DNA from: Amborella trichopoda
Lineage: Eukaryota; Streptophyta; Magnoliopsida; Amborellales; Amborellaceae
Assembly (NCBI RefSeq): GCF_000471905.2
Contig: NW_006497023.1
Location: forward strand, 2,292,214-2,356,213
Direction: 5' to 3'
Length of the DNA stretch: 64,000 bases
Shown here: positions 19,412 through 32,700 of the stretch, piece after piece
Layout: the number at the start of each line of letters is the position of its first letter
How positions within the stretch are numbered: position 1 is the stretch's first letter
The notes under the pieces: generated by a model
The model's database searches: none
Seen by the model: only the letters and a program-made list of their open reading frames with translations
What the model was told of the DNA's origin: nothing
Translations under genes and position numbers: made by a program

Positions 19412-22052
19412 GAACAGAGGTTGAGCAGTTTAGGGTCATGCAATATAGACCGAGGCTGAGCAGTTTAACGTCATGCAGTGGGGATCGACTCTGAAAAGTT
19501 TATTGTCATGCAGTATGGAGCGTGGGTGAGCCGTTTGGAGTCATCCTGTATGGACCGACGCTCAACAGTTTAGGGTCATGCAATTTGGCCCAAGGATGAG
19601 CAGTTTAGGGTCATGGAACATGGACTGAGGCTTAGCAGTTAAGGGTCCTACAGTATGGAACGAGGCTGAGCAGTTTAGGGGAATGCGGTATGGATCGAGG
19701 CTGAGCAATTTAGGGTCATACAGTATGGATCGAGGCTAAGCAGTTTAGGGTCAAGCCAGAGGCTGAGCAATTTAGAGTCATGCAGCGTTGATCGAAGTTG
19801 CACAGTCTAGGGTCTTGCAGTCTGGAGAGAGGCTGAGCAGGTTAGGGTCGTATAGACTTGAACGAGGTTGAACAGTATAGGGTCATGCAGTATGGACCGA
19901 GGCTGGGAAGCAGTTTAGGGTCTTGCAGTATGGACCGAGGCTGAGCAGTTTAGGGTCATGGAGTATGGATTGAGGATGAGCAGCTTAGGGTATTATTGTA
20001 CGTATTGAGGTTGAGCAATTTAGGGTCATGCAGTTTGGATCGACGCAGAGTAGTTTAGGGTGATGCAGTGTGGATCGAGGTTGAGCAATCTACGGTCTTA
20101 CGGTATGGGCCGAGGCTGAGCAGTTTAGGTTCATCTAGTATGTACTTAGGTTGTGCAGTAACGGTCATGCAGTATGGACCGAGGTGGAGGAGTTTAAGGT
20201 CATGCAGTATGGACCGAGGCTGAGCAAATTAGGGTTCTACAGGATGCACCCAAGCTTAGCAGTTTAGGGTCATGCTGTATTGACCGAGGTTGAGCTGTTT
20301 AGGGTTATGCCATCATGGCCAAGGCTGAGTAGTTTTGGGTCATTATTTATGGATAGAGGCTGAGATGTTTAGGGTCCTGTTGTATGGGCCGAGGCTGAGC
20401 AGTTTAGGGCCTTGCAGTATGGATTGAGGCTGCACGTAGTTTAGGGAGGTGCAGTATGGATCAATGCTTAACATTTTAAGCTCATGCAGTATGGACCCAG
20501 GTTGAGTAGTTTAGGGTTATACAGTGTGCACCCAAACTGAGAAGGTTAGGGTTAGGCCCTATGGACCGAGGCTGAGCAGTTTAGGGTCGTGTAGTGTGGA
20601 TCGAGGTTGCGCAGTGTAGGGTCTTGCAGTAGGGACCGAGGCTGAGCAGTTTAGGGTCGTAGAGTAGGGACTGTGGCTGAGCCATTAAGGGTCATTTAGT
20701 ATGGATCAAGGCTAAGGAATATAAGGTCATGCAATATGGACTAAGGCTAAGAGTTTAGAGTCACGCTACATGGACAGAGGCAGAGCAGTTTAAGGTCATA
20801 TGATATGGACTGAGGTTGTACAGTTTAGGGTTCTGCAGTATGAACCGAAGTTGAGCAGTTTAGAGTCATGCGGTATGGAGAGAGGCTAAGAAGTTTCGGG
20901 TCATGCATTATGAATTGAGGCTCAACAGTTTAGGGTCTTGCAGTATGGACTGAGGTTGAGCAGTATAGCGTCAAGCAGTGTGGATTAGGGCAGCGCAATT
21001 TAGGGTCCTGCAGTATGGACCGAGGCTGTGCAATTTATGGTCATGCAATATGAACCAAGGGTGAACATTAGGCTCATGCAATATGGTCCAAGGATGAGTC
21101 GTTTAGGGTTATGCAGTATGGACCGAGGCTGAACTGTTTAGGGTCATGCAGTACAGATCAGGCTGATAAGTTTATGGTCATGTAGTAAGGACTGAGACCG
21201 AGCAGTTTAGGGTCATGCAGCTTGAACCGAGGCTGAGCAGTTTAAGGTCATGCAGTGTCGAAAGAGGTTGCACAGTCTAGGGTCTTACAGTATGGACCGA
21301 GGCTGAGTAGTTTAGTGTCATGCACTAGGGATCGACGCTTAACAGTTTAAGGTCATGCAGTACGGATCGAGGCTGAGCAGTTTAGGGTCACGTAGTGTGG
21401 ACCAAGGCTGACCAGTTTAGGGTCATGCAGCATGGATCGAGGCTGAGAAGTTTAGGGACCTACCGTATGTGAGCAGTTTAAGGTCTTGCAGTATGGAAGG
21501 AGTCTGAGCAGTTTTGGGTCATGCAGTATGAATCGAGGTTGAGCAGTTTGCGGTCATGAAGTACGGATCGAGACTAAGAAGTTTAGGGCCATTAGGTCTT
21601 GTAGTACGAACCGAGGTTGAGCAGTTCAGGGTCCTGCAGTATGAAAGAGGTTGAGAAGCTTAAAGTCATTCAGTGTGGATTGAGGCAGAACATTTTAGGG
21701 ACTCGCAGTATGGATAGGGGCAGAGTAGTTTAGGGTCATGCAGTGTAGATCATGGTTGCCTTGTCTAGGGTCTTGCTGTATGGACCGAGCTGAGACATTT
21801 AGGGTCATGCAGCAGGGATCGAGGCTGAGGCATTTAGGGTCATGCAGTATGGATCGAGATGGGCAGTATAGAGCCATGCTACTTGAAACGTGGCTGAGCA
21901 GTGTCAGGTCATGCGCGATGGAGCGAGGTAGAGAAGCTTAGGCTTCTGCAGTATGGACAGAGACTGGGCAATTTTGGGTCATGCAACGTGGATCGAGGTA
22001 GAGCAGTTTATGGTCATGCAGTGTGGACCGAGGATAAGAAGTTTAGGGTCAT

Positions 22053-23000
22053 GCCCGAGGCTGAGACATTTAGGGTCTTGAAGTGTAGAACGAGGTTGTG
22101 CAATTTAGAACCATGCAGATTGAACCGCGGATGAGTAGGTTAGGATACTGCAGTATGGACAGTTTAGGTTCATGCAGTACTGACCGAAGCAAAACAATTT
22201 GGGGTCATGCAGTATGGACTGATGCTGAGCAGTTTAGGGTTTTGAAGTATGTATAAAGCTGACCAGTTTAGGGCCATGCAATATGCGCCAAGGCTGAGTA
22301 GTTTGGGGTCATGCAGTATGGACCGAGCCTTAGTAGTTTAGGGTCATGCAGTTTGCACCAAAGCCGAAAAGTTTAGGGTCATGCAGTCTGGATCGCGGCT
22401 GAGCCGTTTAGAGTCATGCAGTATGGATCGAGATGGGCAATTTAGGGCCGTGCAGCTTTGACTGAGGCTGAGCAGTTTAGGGTCAATCAGGATGGAGCGG
22501 GGAAGAGAAGTTTAGGGTTCTGCTGTATGGACAGAGGCTGAGAAGTTTAGGGTCATGCAAAATGGACTGAGGCTGAGCAGCTTATGGTCGTGCAGTATGG
22601 AGAGGGTCAAGCCCGAGGCTGAGACATTTGGGGTCTTGAAGTGTAGACAATGGTTGCGCAATTTAGGACCATGCTGTTCTGACCGAGGATGAGTAGGTTA
22701 AGATCATGCAGTATGGACCGACGCTGAGCTGTTTAGGGTCATACAGTCTTGACCGAAGCTGAACAATTTGGGGCATGCAGTATGTACTGAGGCTGAGGAG
22801 TTTAGGGTCATGAAGTATGTGCAAAGGCTGACCAGTTTAGGGTCGTGCAATATGGACCAAGGGCTGGGCAGTTTGGGGTCATACAGTATGGACCAAGCCC
22901 TAGTAGCTTACGGTCATGTAGTTTGCATCGAAACTGAGAAGTTTAGGGTCATGCAGTATGAACAGCGGTTGAGGAGTTTAAGGTCATGCAGTATGGAGCG
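22053..23000 (+). repeat. Higher-order repeat of about 558-565 bp (16 monomers)
   Basis: The truncated monomer GCCCGAGGCTGAGACATTT followed by GGTCTTGAAGTGTAGA occurs at 22,053 and again at 22,611. A run of variants at 22,280-22,400 (GAGCCTTAGTAG, CAGTTTGCACC) recurs at 22,840-22,975, in the same order. Confidence 0.82.
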
Positions 23001-25999
23001 AGGTTGAGCAGTTTAGGGTCATGCCGTATGCACCTTGGTTGAGCAGTTTAGGGTCATGCTGTATGGGATGAGGTTGAGCAGTTTAGGGTCATGCACAATG
23101 GATTGAGGCTCAGCAGTTTTCCGTTATGCTTTAGGGATCGCGGCTGAGACGTTTAGGGTCATGCAATATGGACCATGGCTGAGAAATTTAGGGTCACACT
23201 GTATGGATCGAGGCTGAGCAGTTTAGGGTCAGGCCGTATGGACCGAGGCCGAATAGTTTCAGCTCATGGGGTATGGATCGAGGCTGAGCAGTTTGGGGTT
23301 CTGTAGTATGGATCGAGGCTGAGCAGTTTAAGGTCATGCAGTATGGATAGAGGCGGAGCAGTTTAGGGTTATGCAGTGTGGATTGAAGTTGAGCAGCTTA
23401 GGGACTTGCGGTATTGATCGAGGCTGAGCAGTTTAGGGATGTGCATTATGCACCGAGGTTGAACATTTTCGGCTCATGTAGTATGGACCGAGGTTGAGCA
23501 CTTAAAGGTTATGCAATATTGACCCAAGTTGAGCAGTTTAGATCATACAGTGAGGGCCAAGGTTGAGGAGTTTAGGGTCATACAGTATGGACCGAGCCTG
23601 ACGAGTTTAGGGTCATGCAGTATGTACCGAGGCTGACTAATTTAGGGCAATGTGGTATAGTCCGAGGCTGAGAAGTTTAGGATCCTGCATTATGGACCGA
23701 GGATGACCTGTTTAGGGTCATGCAGTCCGGGCCCAAGCTGAGCAGTTTAGCATCATGCAGTGTAGAATGAGGCAGACCAGTTTATTGTCATGCAGTATCG
23801 ACCGAGGCTGAGTAGTTTAAGGTCGTTCTTTTTGGTCACACAATATGGACCGCGGCTGAACATTTTAAGCTCAGGCAGTATGGGCCACGGTTGAGTAGTT
23901 TAGGGTTATGCAGTATGGACCCAAGCTGAGCAGTTTACGGTCATGCAGTATGGACCGAGGCTGATCCATTTAGGGTCATGGAGTACGGACCGAAGCTCAG
24001 CAGTTTAGGGTCATGAAGTTTGCCCCGATGCAGAGCAGTTTTGGTTCATGTAGTAAGGATCGATGTGGAGCAATTAAGGGCCTGACAGTATGGACAGAGG
24101 ATGAGCAGTTTAAGGTCATGCGGTATGGATCGAGCCTGAGCAGTTTACGATCATGCAGTATGGACCGAGGTTGAGCAGTTTAGGGTGAAGCCTGAGGTTG
24201 AGCAGTTTAGGGTCATGTAGTGTTGATCGAGGTCGCGCATTTTAGGGTCATGGAGTATGGAGAGAGGCTGAGATGGTTAGGATTACATAGTATGAACTGA
24301 CACGGAGCAGTTTAGGGTCATGCAGTCCGATAGAGGTTGAACAGTATAGGGTCATACAGTATGGACCGAGGCTAAGAAGTATAAGGTCATGCAGTATGTA
24401 CCAAGGCTGCGCAATTTAGGGTCATGCAATACGGACCAAGGATGATCGGTTTAGGGTCATGCAGTACGGACCGAGGCTAGACAATTAAGGGTCATGCAGG
24501 ATGGACCGAGGCTGAGGAATTTAGGGTCATGGAGCATTGATTGAGGGTGAGCAGTTTAGGGTCATGCAGTATGGGCTGAGGCTGAGTTGTTTAGGGTCAT
24601 GCAATTTGGATCGAGGCAATGCAGTTCAGGGTGATGCTATATGGATCGAGGTTGCACAGTCTAGAGTCTTACGGTATGAACTGAGGCTGAGAACTTCAGG
24701 TTCATGTAGTAAGGACCTCGGTTGATCAGTAAGGGTCATGCAATATGGACAGAGCCGGAGGAGTTTAGGGTCACGCAGTATGGATCGAGCCTAAGAAGTT
24801 TAGGGTAATGCAGCATAGATCGAGGCTGAGAAGTATAGGGTGATGCAGTTGGAACCGAGGCTAATCAATTTACGGATCATGAAGTTGGGATCGGGGATTA
24901 GCAGTTTAAGGTCATGATGTATGGACCGAGGCTAAGCAGATTCAGGTTATGCACTATGGACTGAGGCTGAGCAGTTTAGGGTTCTGTAGTATGGACTGAG
25001 GCTAAGCAGTTTAGGGTCATGCGGTATGGACCGTGGCTGAGCAGTTTTGGGTTGTGCATTATGAATCAAGGCTGCGTTTTTTAGGGTCATGAAGTAAGGA
25101 CCGAGGCTGAGAAGTTTAGCGTCATGCGGTGTGGATTGTGGCTGAGTAGTCTAGGGTCATGCGGTAAGGACTGAGGCTGAGTAGCTTAAGGTCATGCAGT
25201 ATGGGCCGAGGCTGAATATTAGGTTCGTGCGGTATAAGGGTCTTGAAGTACAGACCAAGGCTGAGTATTTTATTTTCATGTAAAAAGGACCGAGGTTGAG
25301 CAGCATAAGGTCATGCAGTATGGATCGAGGTTAGCAGGTTAAGGTCACGCAGTGTGGACCAAGGCTGAGCACTTTAGGGTCATTCAGTATGGACCGAGGC
25401 TAAGCAGTTTAAGTTCCTGCAGTATGGACCGAGGCTGAGCAGTTTAGGGTCTTGCAGTATGGACTGAGGCTCAGAAGTTTGGGGTCATGTAGTATGGACC
25501 AAGGCTGAGCAGTTTATGGCCATGCAGTATAGAACGAGGATGAGACGTTTAGGGTCACATGGTATGGATCGAGGCCGATAGATAAAGGGACCGAGGTTGA
25601 GCAATTTAGAATCATGCAGTATGGACCGAGGTTGAGCAGTTTGGGGTCATTAAGTGTGGATTGAGGCTGAACATTTTAGGGACTTGCAGTATGGACCGAG
25701 GCTGAGCAGTTTTGGGTCATGCAGTATAGACCGAGCCTGAGCAGTTTAGGGTCATACATTGTGGATCGGAGATGATTAGTTTAACATCATGTAGCTAGGG
25801 CCGAGGCTGAGCAGTTTACGGTCATGCAATGTGGCCTGAGGAAGCACAGTCTAGGGTCATGCAGTATGGACCAAGGCTGAGCAGTTTAGGGTCATGCAGT
25901 ACCGACCAAGGCCGAGTTGTTCAACATCATGTAGTGTGGATTTAGGCTGAGAAGTTAGGGTCATGCAGTATGGACTGAGGCTGAGCAGCTTAGGGTCCT

Positions 26000-26780
26000 G
26001 CAATATAGACCGAGGCTGAAGATTTTAAGCTCTTGCAGTATGGACCGAGGTTGAGGAGTTTCGGGTTTTGCAGAATGGACCCAGGCTGAGAAGTTTAGGG
26101 TCATGCAATATGGACTGAGGCTGAGCAGTTTGGGGTCGTTCTGTATGGATCGAGGTTGAGATGTTTAGGGTCATGCACTACGGACTGAGGTTGCGCAGTA
26201 TGGACCAAGGCTAAGCTGTTTAGGGGCATGTCATAAGGATTGAGGCTGAGCAATTTTAGGTCATGTAGTACGGCTCGAGGCTGAAGAGTTTAGGGTCATG
26301 TAGTACGGACCAAGGATGATAAGTTTAGGGTCAGGCGGCATGTACCGAGGCTGAGCAGTTTAGGGTCATGCGATATGGACCAAGGCTGAGCAGTTTAGTG
26401 TCCTGCTATATGGACCGAGGCTGAGCCGTTTAGGGTCATGCATTGTGGCCCGAGGTTGCGCAGTCTAGGGTAATGCAGTATGGCACAAGGCTCAGTAGTA
26501 TAAGGTCATGTTGTCTAGATCGAGGCTGAGAAGTTTTGTCATGCAGTATGGGCTGAGGCAGAGCAGTTTAGGGTCATGCAGTATGGACCGAGGCTGAGTA
26601 GTTTCGGGTTCGGCAGTATGGATCGAAGCTGAACATTTAAGCTCTTGCAGTATAGACCGAGGTTAAGGAGTTTCGGGTTATGCAGAATGAACTCAGGCTG
26701 AGAAGTTTAGGGTCATGCAGTATGGACTGAGGCTGAGTAGTTTGGGGTCATGCTGTATGGACCGAGGTTGAACATTTTCG
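26000..26780 (+). repeat. Higher-order repeat of about 612 bp
   Basis: The variant series TTTTAAGCTCTTGCAGTAT, GGAGTTTCGGGTT, GCAGAATGGACCCAGG at about 26,020-26,110 recurs as AAGCTCTTGCAG, GGAGTTTCGGGTT, GCAGAATGAACTCAGG at about 26,639-26,700. The AAGCTCTTGCAG starts are 612 bp apart. Confidence 0.82.
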
Positions 26781-29700
26781 ACTCATACGGTATCGACTAA
26801 GGCTAAGCAGTTTAGGGTCCTGCTATATGGACCGAGGCAGAGCAGTTTGGGGTCATGTAGTACGGGCCGAGGCTGAGTAGTTTAAAATCGTGCAGTTTTG
26901 ACCGAGGCCAAGTAGTTTAGGGTCAAGCCTGAGGCTGCGTTGCTTCGGTTCTTGCAGTGTTGATCAAGGTTGTGCAGTAAAGGGTCATGCAACATGGATC
27001 GAGGCTGAGCTGGTTAGGATCATGCAGTATGGACCGAGGCCGAGCAGTTTAGGGTCATGTAATCTTGACCGAGGCTAAACAGTCTAGGGTCATGCAGTAT
27101 GGACTAAGGCTGGGATGTTTAAGGCCATGCAGTGTTTTTCAAGTGTGAGCAATTTAGACAAAGGCTGAGATGTTTAGGGGCAAGCAGAATGGACCGAGGC
27201 TGAGCAATTTCGGGTCATACAGGACATACCGAGGCCAAACAGTTTAGGATCATGCAGTATGGAATGAGGTTGAGAAGTTTAGGGTCATTGAGTCTTGTTC
27301 GAGGCTAAATAGTAAAGGGTCATGAAGTATGGACCGAGGCTGGTAAGTTTAAGGTCATGCAGTGTGTGCCGAGGCTAAGCAGTTTAGGGTCGTGCAATAT
27401 GGAGCAAGGCTAAGATGTTTAGGGCCATGCAGTACGCACCGAGATTGAGCAATTTTGGGTCATGCAGTAAGGACCTAGGCTAAACCGTTTAAGGTCATGC
27501 AGTATGGATGGAGACTGAGCAGTTTAGGGTCATGCAGTTTGGACCGAGGCAAAACATTTAGGGTCATGCAATGTGGATCGAGGTTGCACAGTCTACATAC
27601 TTGCGGTATGGGCTGAGGCTAAGCAGTTTAGGTTTTTGCAGTACGGACCTAGATTGAGTAATTTAAGGTCTTGCAGTATGGACCGAGGCTGAGGACTTTT
27701 GGGTCATGTAGTACAGACCGAGCCTGAGGAGTTTAAGGTCACACAATATGCACCCAGGCTGAGCAGTTTAGGGTCATGCTATATGGACTGAGGCTGAGCA
27801 GTTTAGGGTCATGCACAATGAACCGAGGCTGAGCAGTTTAGGGTCATGCTGTATGGATCGAGGCTGAAAAGTTTGGGTCATGCAGTATGGACCGAGGCTC
27901 AACAGTTTAGGGTCATGCGCTATGGACGGGGGCTGAGCAGTTTAGGGTCATGCATTATGGCCCGAGGCTGAGCAGTTTGGGGCCACGCGGTATGGATAAG
28001 GCTGAGCTATTAAGGTCCTGCAGTATGGACAGAGGCTGAGCAGTTTAGGGTCATGTAGAATGGATCAAGGCTGAGCAGTATAGGGTCATGCTGTTTGGAC
28101 GGAGGCTGAGAATTTATGGGTCATGCTATGCGGACCTAGGCTGAGCAGTTTAGGGTCATGCAGTATCGACCGAGGTGGACCAGTTTAAGGTCATGCCATA
28201 TGGACTGAGGCTGAGCAGTTTAAAGTCATGCAGTATTGACCAAGTTTAGGGTCTTGCAGTAGGGACCAAGGCTGATCAGTTAAGGGTCATGCAAAAAGAT
28301 ACGAGACTGAGCAGTTTAAGGTCATGCTTTGTGGACTGAGGCTTTGTGGTCAGGCAGTGTGGAACAAGGCTCAGCAGTTTACGGTCGTGTAGTAGGAAAC
28401 GAGGCTCTGCATTACGCTGTCATGCAGTATGGATGGGGGCTGAGTAATTTTGGATCATGCAAGATGGACCGAAGAGGAGGAGTTTACGGTGATGCTATAT
28501 GGAACGAGGCTAAGCAGTTTAGGGTCATAGAGTATGGATAGAGGCTGAGCAGTTTAGGGTCGTGCACTATCGAATGAGGCTCAGTAGTATGGGGTCGTGC
28601 AGTACGGAGCGAGGCTGAGCAGTTTTGGGTCATGCAGTATGGACCGAGGTAGAGCAATTTAGGGTCATGCGGTATGGACTGAGGAAGAGCAATTTGGGAT
28701 CATGCGTATGGACTGAGACTAAGTAGTTTAGTATCATGCAGTATGGACTGAGGCTGAGCAGTTTAGGGTCATGCGGTATGGAACGAGGCTGAGAAGTTTA
28801 GGTCATGCAGTATGGACAGAGGGTGAGAAGTTTAGGGTCACACAGTGTGGATCGAGGCGGAGGAGTTTAGTATCATGCAGTGTGGACCGAGGCTGGGCAG
28901 TTTAGTATCGTGCAGTGTGGACCAAGGCTGAGCAGTTTAGGGTTAGGTATTGTGGACCGTGGATTCGTAGTTTAGGGTGATGCAGTATGGACCGAGGCTG
29001 AGTAATTTAGGGTCACGCAGTATGGGCAGGGGCTAAGCAGTTTAGGGTCATACAGTATGGACCGAGGCCAAGGAATTTAGGGTCATGCAGTATGTACTGA
29101 GGCTGAGAGTTTCGAGTCATGTAGTATGTACCGAGGATCAACAGTTTAGTGTCACACAATACAGACAGAGGCTGAGCAGTTTTGGGTCATGCAGTGTGGA
29201 TCGAAGAAGAGTAGTTTAGGATCATGCAATATTGACAGAGGCTGAGCAGTTTAGGGTCATGCAGTATGGACCATGCCTGAGCAGTTAGGGTCAAGCCGTA
29301 TGGACCGAAGCTGAGCAGTTTAGAGTTATGCAGTATGGTTCAAGGCTTAGCAATATAGGGTCTTGCTGTATGGACCGAGGCCGAGCTGTTAAGGTCCATA
29401 CAACATGAACCCAAGGTGAGCAGTTTATGGTCACGTAGTAAGGACCGAACCTGAGCAGTTGAGGAACATGCGATATGTACCGAGGCTGAGATGTTTAGTC
29501 TCATGCAGCATTGACCGAGGCTGACCAGTTTTAGGTCATGCAGTATGGACGAAGGCTTAGTTGTTTACGGTTATGTATTGTGGACCGAGGAGGAGTAGTT
29601 TACAGTCCGACAGTATGGATCGAGGTTGGGCAGTTTAGGGTCATGCATTATGGACAAAGGCTGAGCAGTATAGGGTTATGCAGTGTGGACCGAGGCTGAG

Positions 29701-32700
29701 CAGATTAGGGTCATGCAATATGTACCGAGGTGGAGAAGTTTAAGGTCATGAAGTACATACTGAGGCTGAGCTGCTGAGGGTCATGCACTAAGGATGGAGG
29801 CTGAGTAGTTTAGGGTCATGTAGTATGTACTGAGGCTGAGCAGTTTAGGATCATGCTGTATGTACCGAGGCGGAGCAATTAAGGGTCATGCAGTATGGAC
29901 CAAGGCTTAGCAGTTTCGGGTCATGCAGTATGGACTGAGGCTGAGTAGTATAGGTTCATGCACTATGGACTGAGGCTGAGCAGTTTAAGGTCATTTAGTA
30001 TGGACTAAGACTGAGCAGCTTAGGGTCATGCAGTATGTTCCGAGGCTGAGCCGTTTAGGGTCATGCAGCATGGACTGAGGATGAGATGGTTAGGGCCATA
30101 AAGTATGGATCGAGGCTGAGCAGTTTAGGGTCACGTATTGTGGACCGAGGATGAGCAGTTTACGATCATGCAGTATGAAGCGAGGGTGAGCTGTTTAGGG
30201 TCATGCACTATGGAACGAGGTTCAGCAAGATAGGGTCATGCAGTAGGGATCGAGGCTGAGGAGTTTTGGGTCATGGAGTTTCGATCGAGGCGGAGCAGTT
30301 TTAGGTCATGCAGTATGGATCAAGGCTGAGAAGTTTAGGGTCTTGCAGTATGTACCAAGTCGGTGCAGTTGAGGGTCATGCAGTATGGATCGAGGATGAG
30401 CAGTTTAGGGTCATGAAGTATGGACCGAGTCTGAGCTGTTGTGGGTAACGTAGTGTGGACCAAGGATGAGTCAATCAGTATGGACCGAAGGTGACTACAT
30501 TAGTGTCATGTAGAATGGACCGAGGCTTTATCGGCATATAGTGTGGACCGAGGCTGAGCATTATAGGGTCATGCACTATCGAACGAGGCTCAGCAGTGTG
30601 GGGTCATGCAGTAAGGACCAGCACTATGTAAAATTGGGTCATGCAGTATGGACCTAGGCAAAGCAGTTTAGGTTCATGAAGTATGGATTGGGATTGAATA
30701 GTTAAAGGTTATGAAGAATTGATCGAGGCTGAGTAGTTTAGGGTCATCCAGTATGGACCGAGGCTGAGCAGTTTAGGTTCATGCGGTATGGATCGAGGGT
30801 GAATAGTTAAGGGTCATGCAGTATGGACCGAGGCTGAGTAGTTTAGGGTTATGCAGTATAGACTGAGGCTGACAAGTTTATGGTCATGTATTGTGGACTG
30901 AGGATGAGCAGTTTTGGGTAATACAGTATGGACCGAGGCTGAGCAATTTAAGGTCACGCAGTATGGACCGAGGCTTCATAGTCATCCGGTGTGGACCAAG
31001 GCTGAGCAGTTTAGGGTGATGCACTATCGAACGAGGCTAAGCCGTAGAGGATCATGCATTAAGGATCGAGAATGAGCAGCTTTGGGTCATGTAGTGTAGA
31101 CTGAGGCGGAGCAGTTTAGGGCTAAAAAATACGGACCGAGGCTCAACAATTTAGGGTCAAGTAGTATGGATCGAGGCTGAGAAGTTTAGGGTCAGAAAGT
31201 GTGGACTGTGCCTGAGCATTTTAGGGTTTTGCAGTATGTACTGAGGCTGAGCAGTTTAACTTCATGCAGTATGGACCGAAGATTTTTAGTCATGCAGTGT
31301 GGATAGACGCTGAGCAGTTTCGGGTCATGCACTATCAAACGAGGCTCAACAGTTTAGGGTCATGGAGTAAGGATCGAGGGTGAGCAGTTTTGGGTCATGC
31401 AGTGTGGACCGAGGCGTAGAGGTTGAGGGTCATGCGGTATGGATCGAGGCTGAGCAGTTTAGGGTCATGGTGTTCGGACCAAAACTGAACAGTTTATAGT
31501 CATGCGGTATGCATCGACGCTGAGTAGTTTTGGGTCATGCAGTATGTATTGAGGTTGAGCAGGTTTTTGTCATGCAGTATTGATGTTTAAGGTCAGGCAG
31601 TATGGGCCGCGCCTGAGCGGTTTAGGGTCTTGCGGTATGTACGGAGGATGAGGAGTTTAGGGTTATGTAGTATGGACCGAGGCTGAGCAGTTTAAAGAAG
31701 TATGGACCGTGCCTTAGCAGTTTAGGGTCTTGCAGTATGTTCCGAGCCTGGGCAGTTTAGGGTCATGCAGTATGGCCCGAGACTGAGTAGTTTAGGGTCA
31801 TGCAGTATGTGCCGAGGCAGAGCAGCTTAGGGTCTTGGAATATGTAACGAGGCGGCGCAGTTTAAGGTCATCCAGTGTGAACCGAGGATGAGCAGTTTAA
31901 GTTCATGCAGTATGGACCGCGGATAAGCAGTTTAGGGTCACGTAGTGTGCATCGAGGATGAGCAGTTTAGGGTCATGCAGTATGAACCGCTGAGTAGTTT
32001 AAGGTCATGCAGAATGGACCATGACTTTATCATCCTGTAGTGTGGGCCAAGAATGAGCAGTTTGGGGTCATCAACTTTCGAATGAGGCTCAGCAGTATAG
32101 GGTCATGCAGCAAGTATCGAGGATAAGCAGCTTTGGTTCATGTAGTATGGACCGAGGAAAATCAGTTTAGTGCCATCCATTATGGACCAAGGCTGAGCAG
32201 TTTAGGGTCATGCAGTTTCGATTGAGGCTGAGCAGTTCATGATTATGCGGTATGGACCGAGGCTGAGCAATTTTGGGTCATGTAGTATGTAGCGAGGCTG
32301 AGCAGTTTTGGGTCATGCAGTATTAACCGAGGCCGAAGAGTTTAGGGTCATGCAACATGGACCGAGGCTGAGCAAATTATGGTCATGCAGTATGGATCGA
32401 GGTTGAGCAGTTTAAGGTCATGTAGTACTATGGCTCTGCCGTTTAGGGTCATGCGGTACGTAACGAGACGGAGCAGTTAAGGGTCATGAAGTGTGGACCG
32501 AGGCTGAGCAGTTTAGCGTCGTGCTATATGGACCGAGATTCAGTAGTTTAGGATCATGCAGTAAGGGGCAAGGCTGAGCAGTTTAGGGTCGTGTAGTATG
32601 GACCGTGCCGGAGAATTTTTTGGGTCTCGCAGTATGTACCAAGGCTGCACAGTTTTGGGTCATGCAGTATTGACCGAGGCTGAGCAGTTTAGGGCAGCTT

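Larger units (their letters stand above)
19412..28330 (+). repeat. Left satellite domain, 35-bp monomers without 28-bp variants
   Basis: Only scattered irregular deletions interrupt the 35-bp period, for example GGTCAAGCCAGAGGCTGAG near 19,750. I saw no GGCTTTATGGTCATG-type 28-bp monomer before about 28,340. Monomers are heterogeneous and long-range order is weak apart from the two blocks listed separately. Confidence 0.8.
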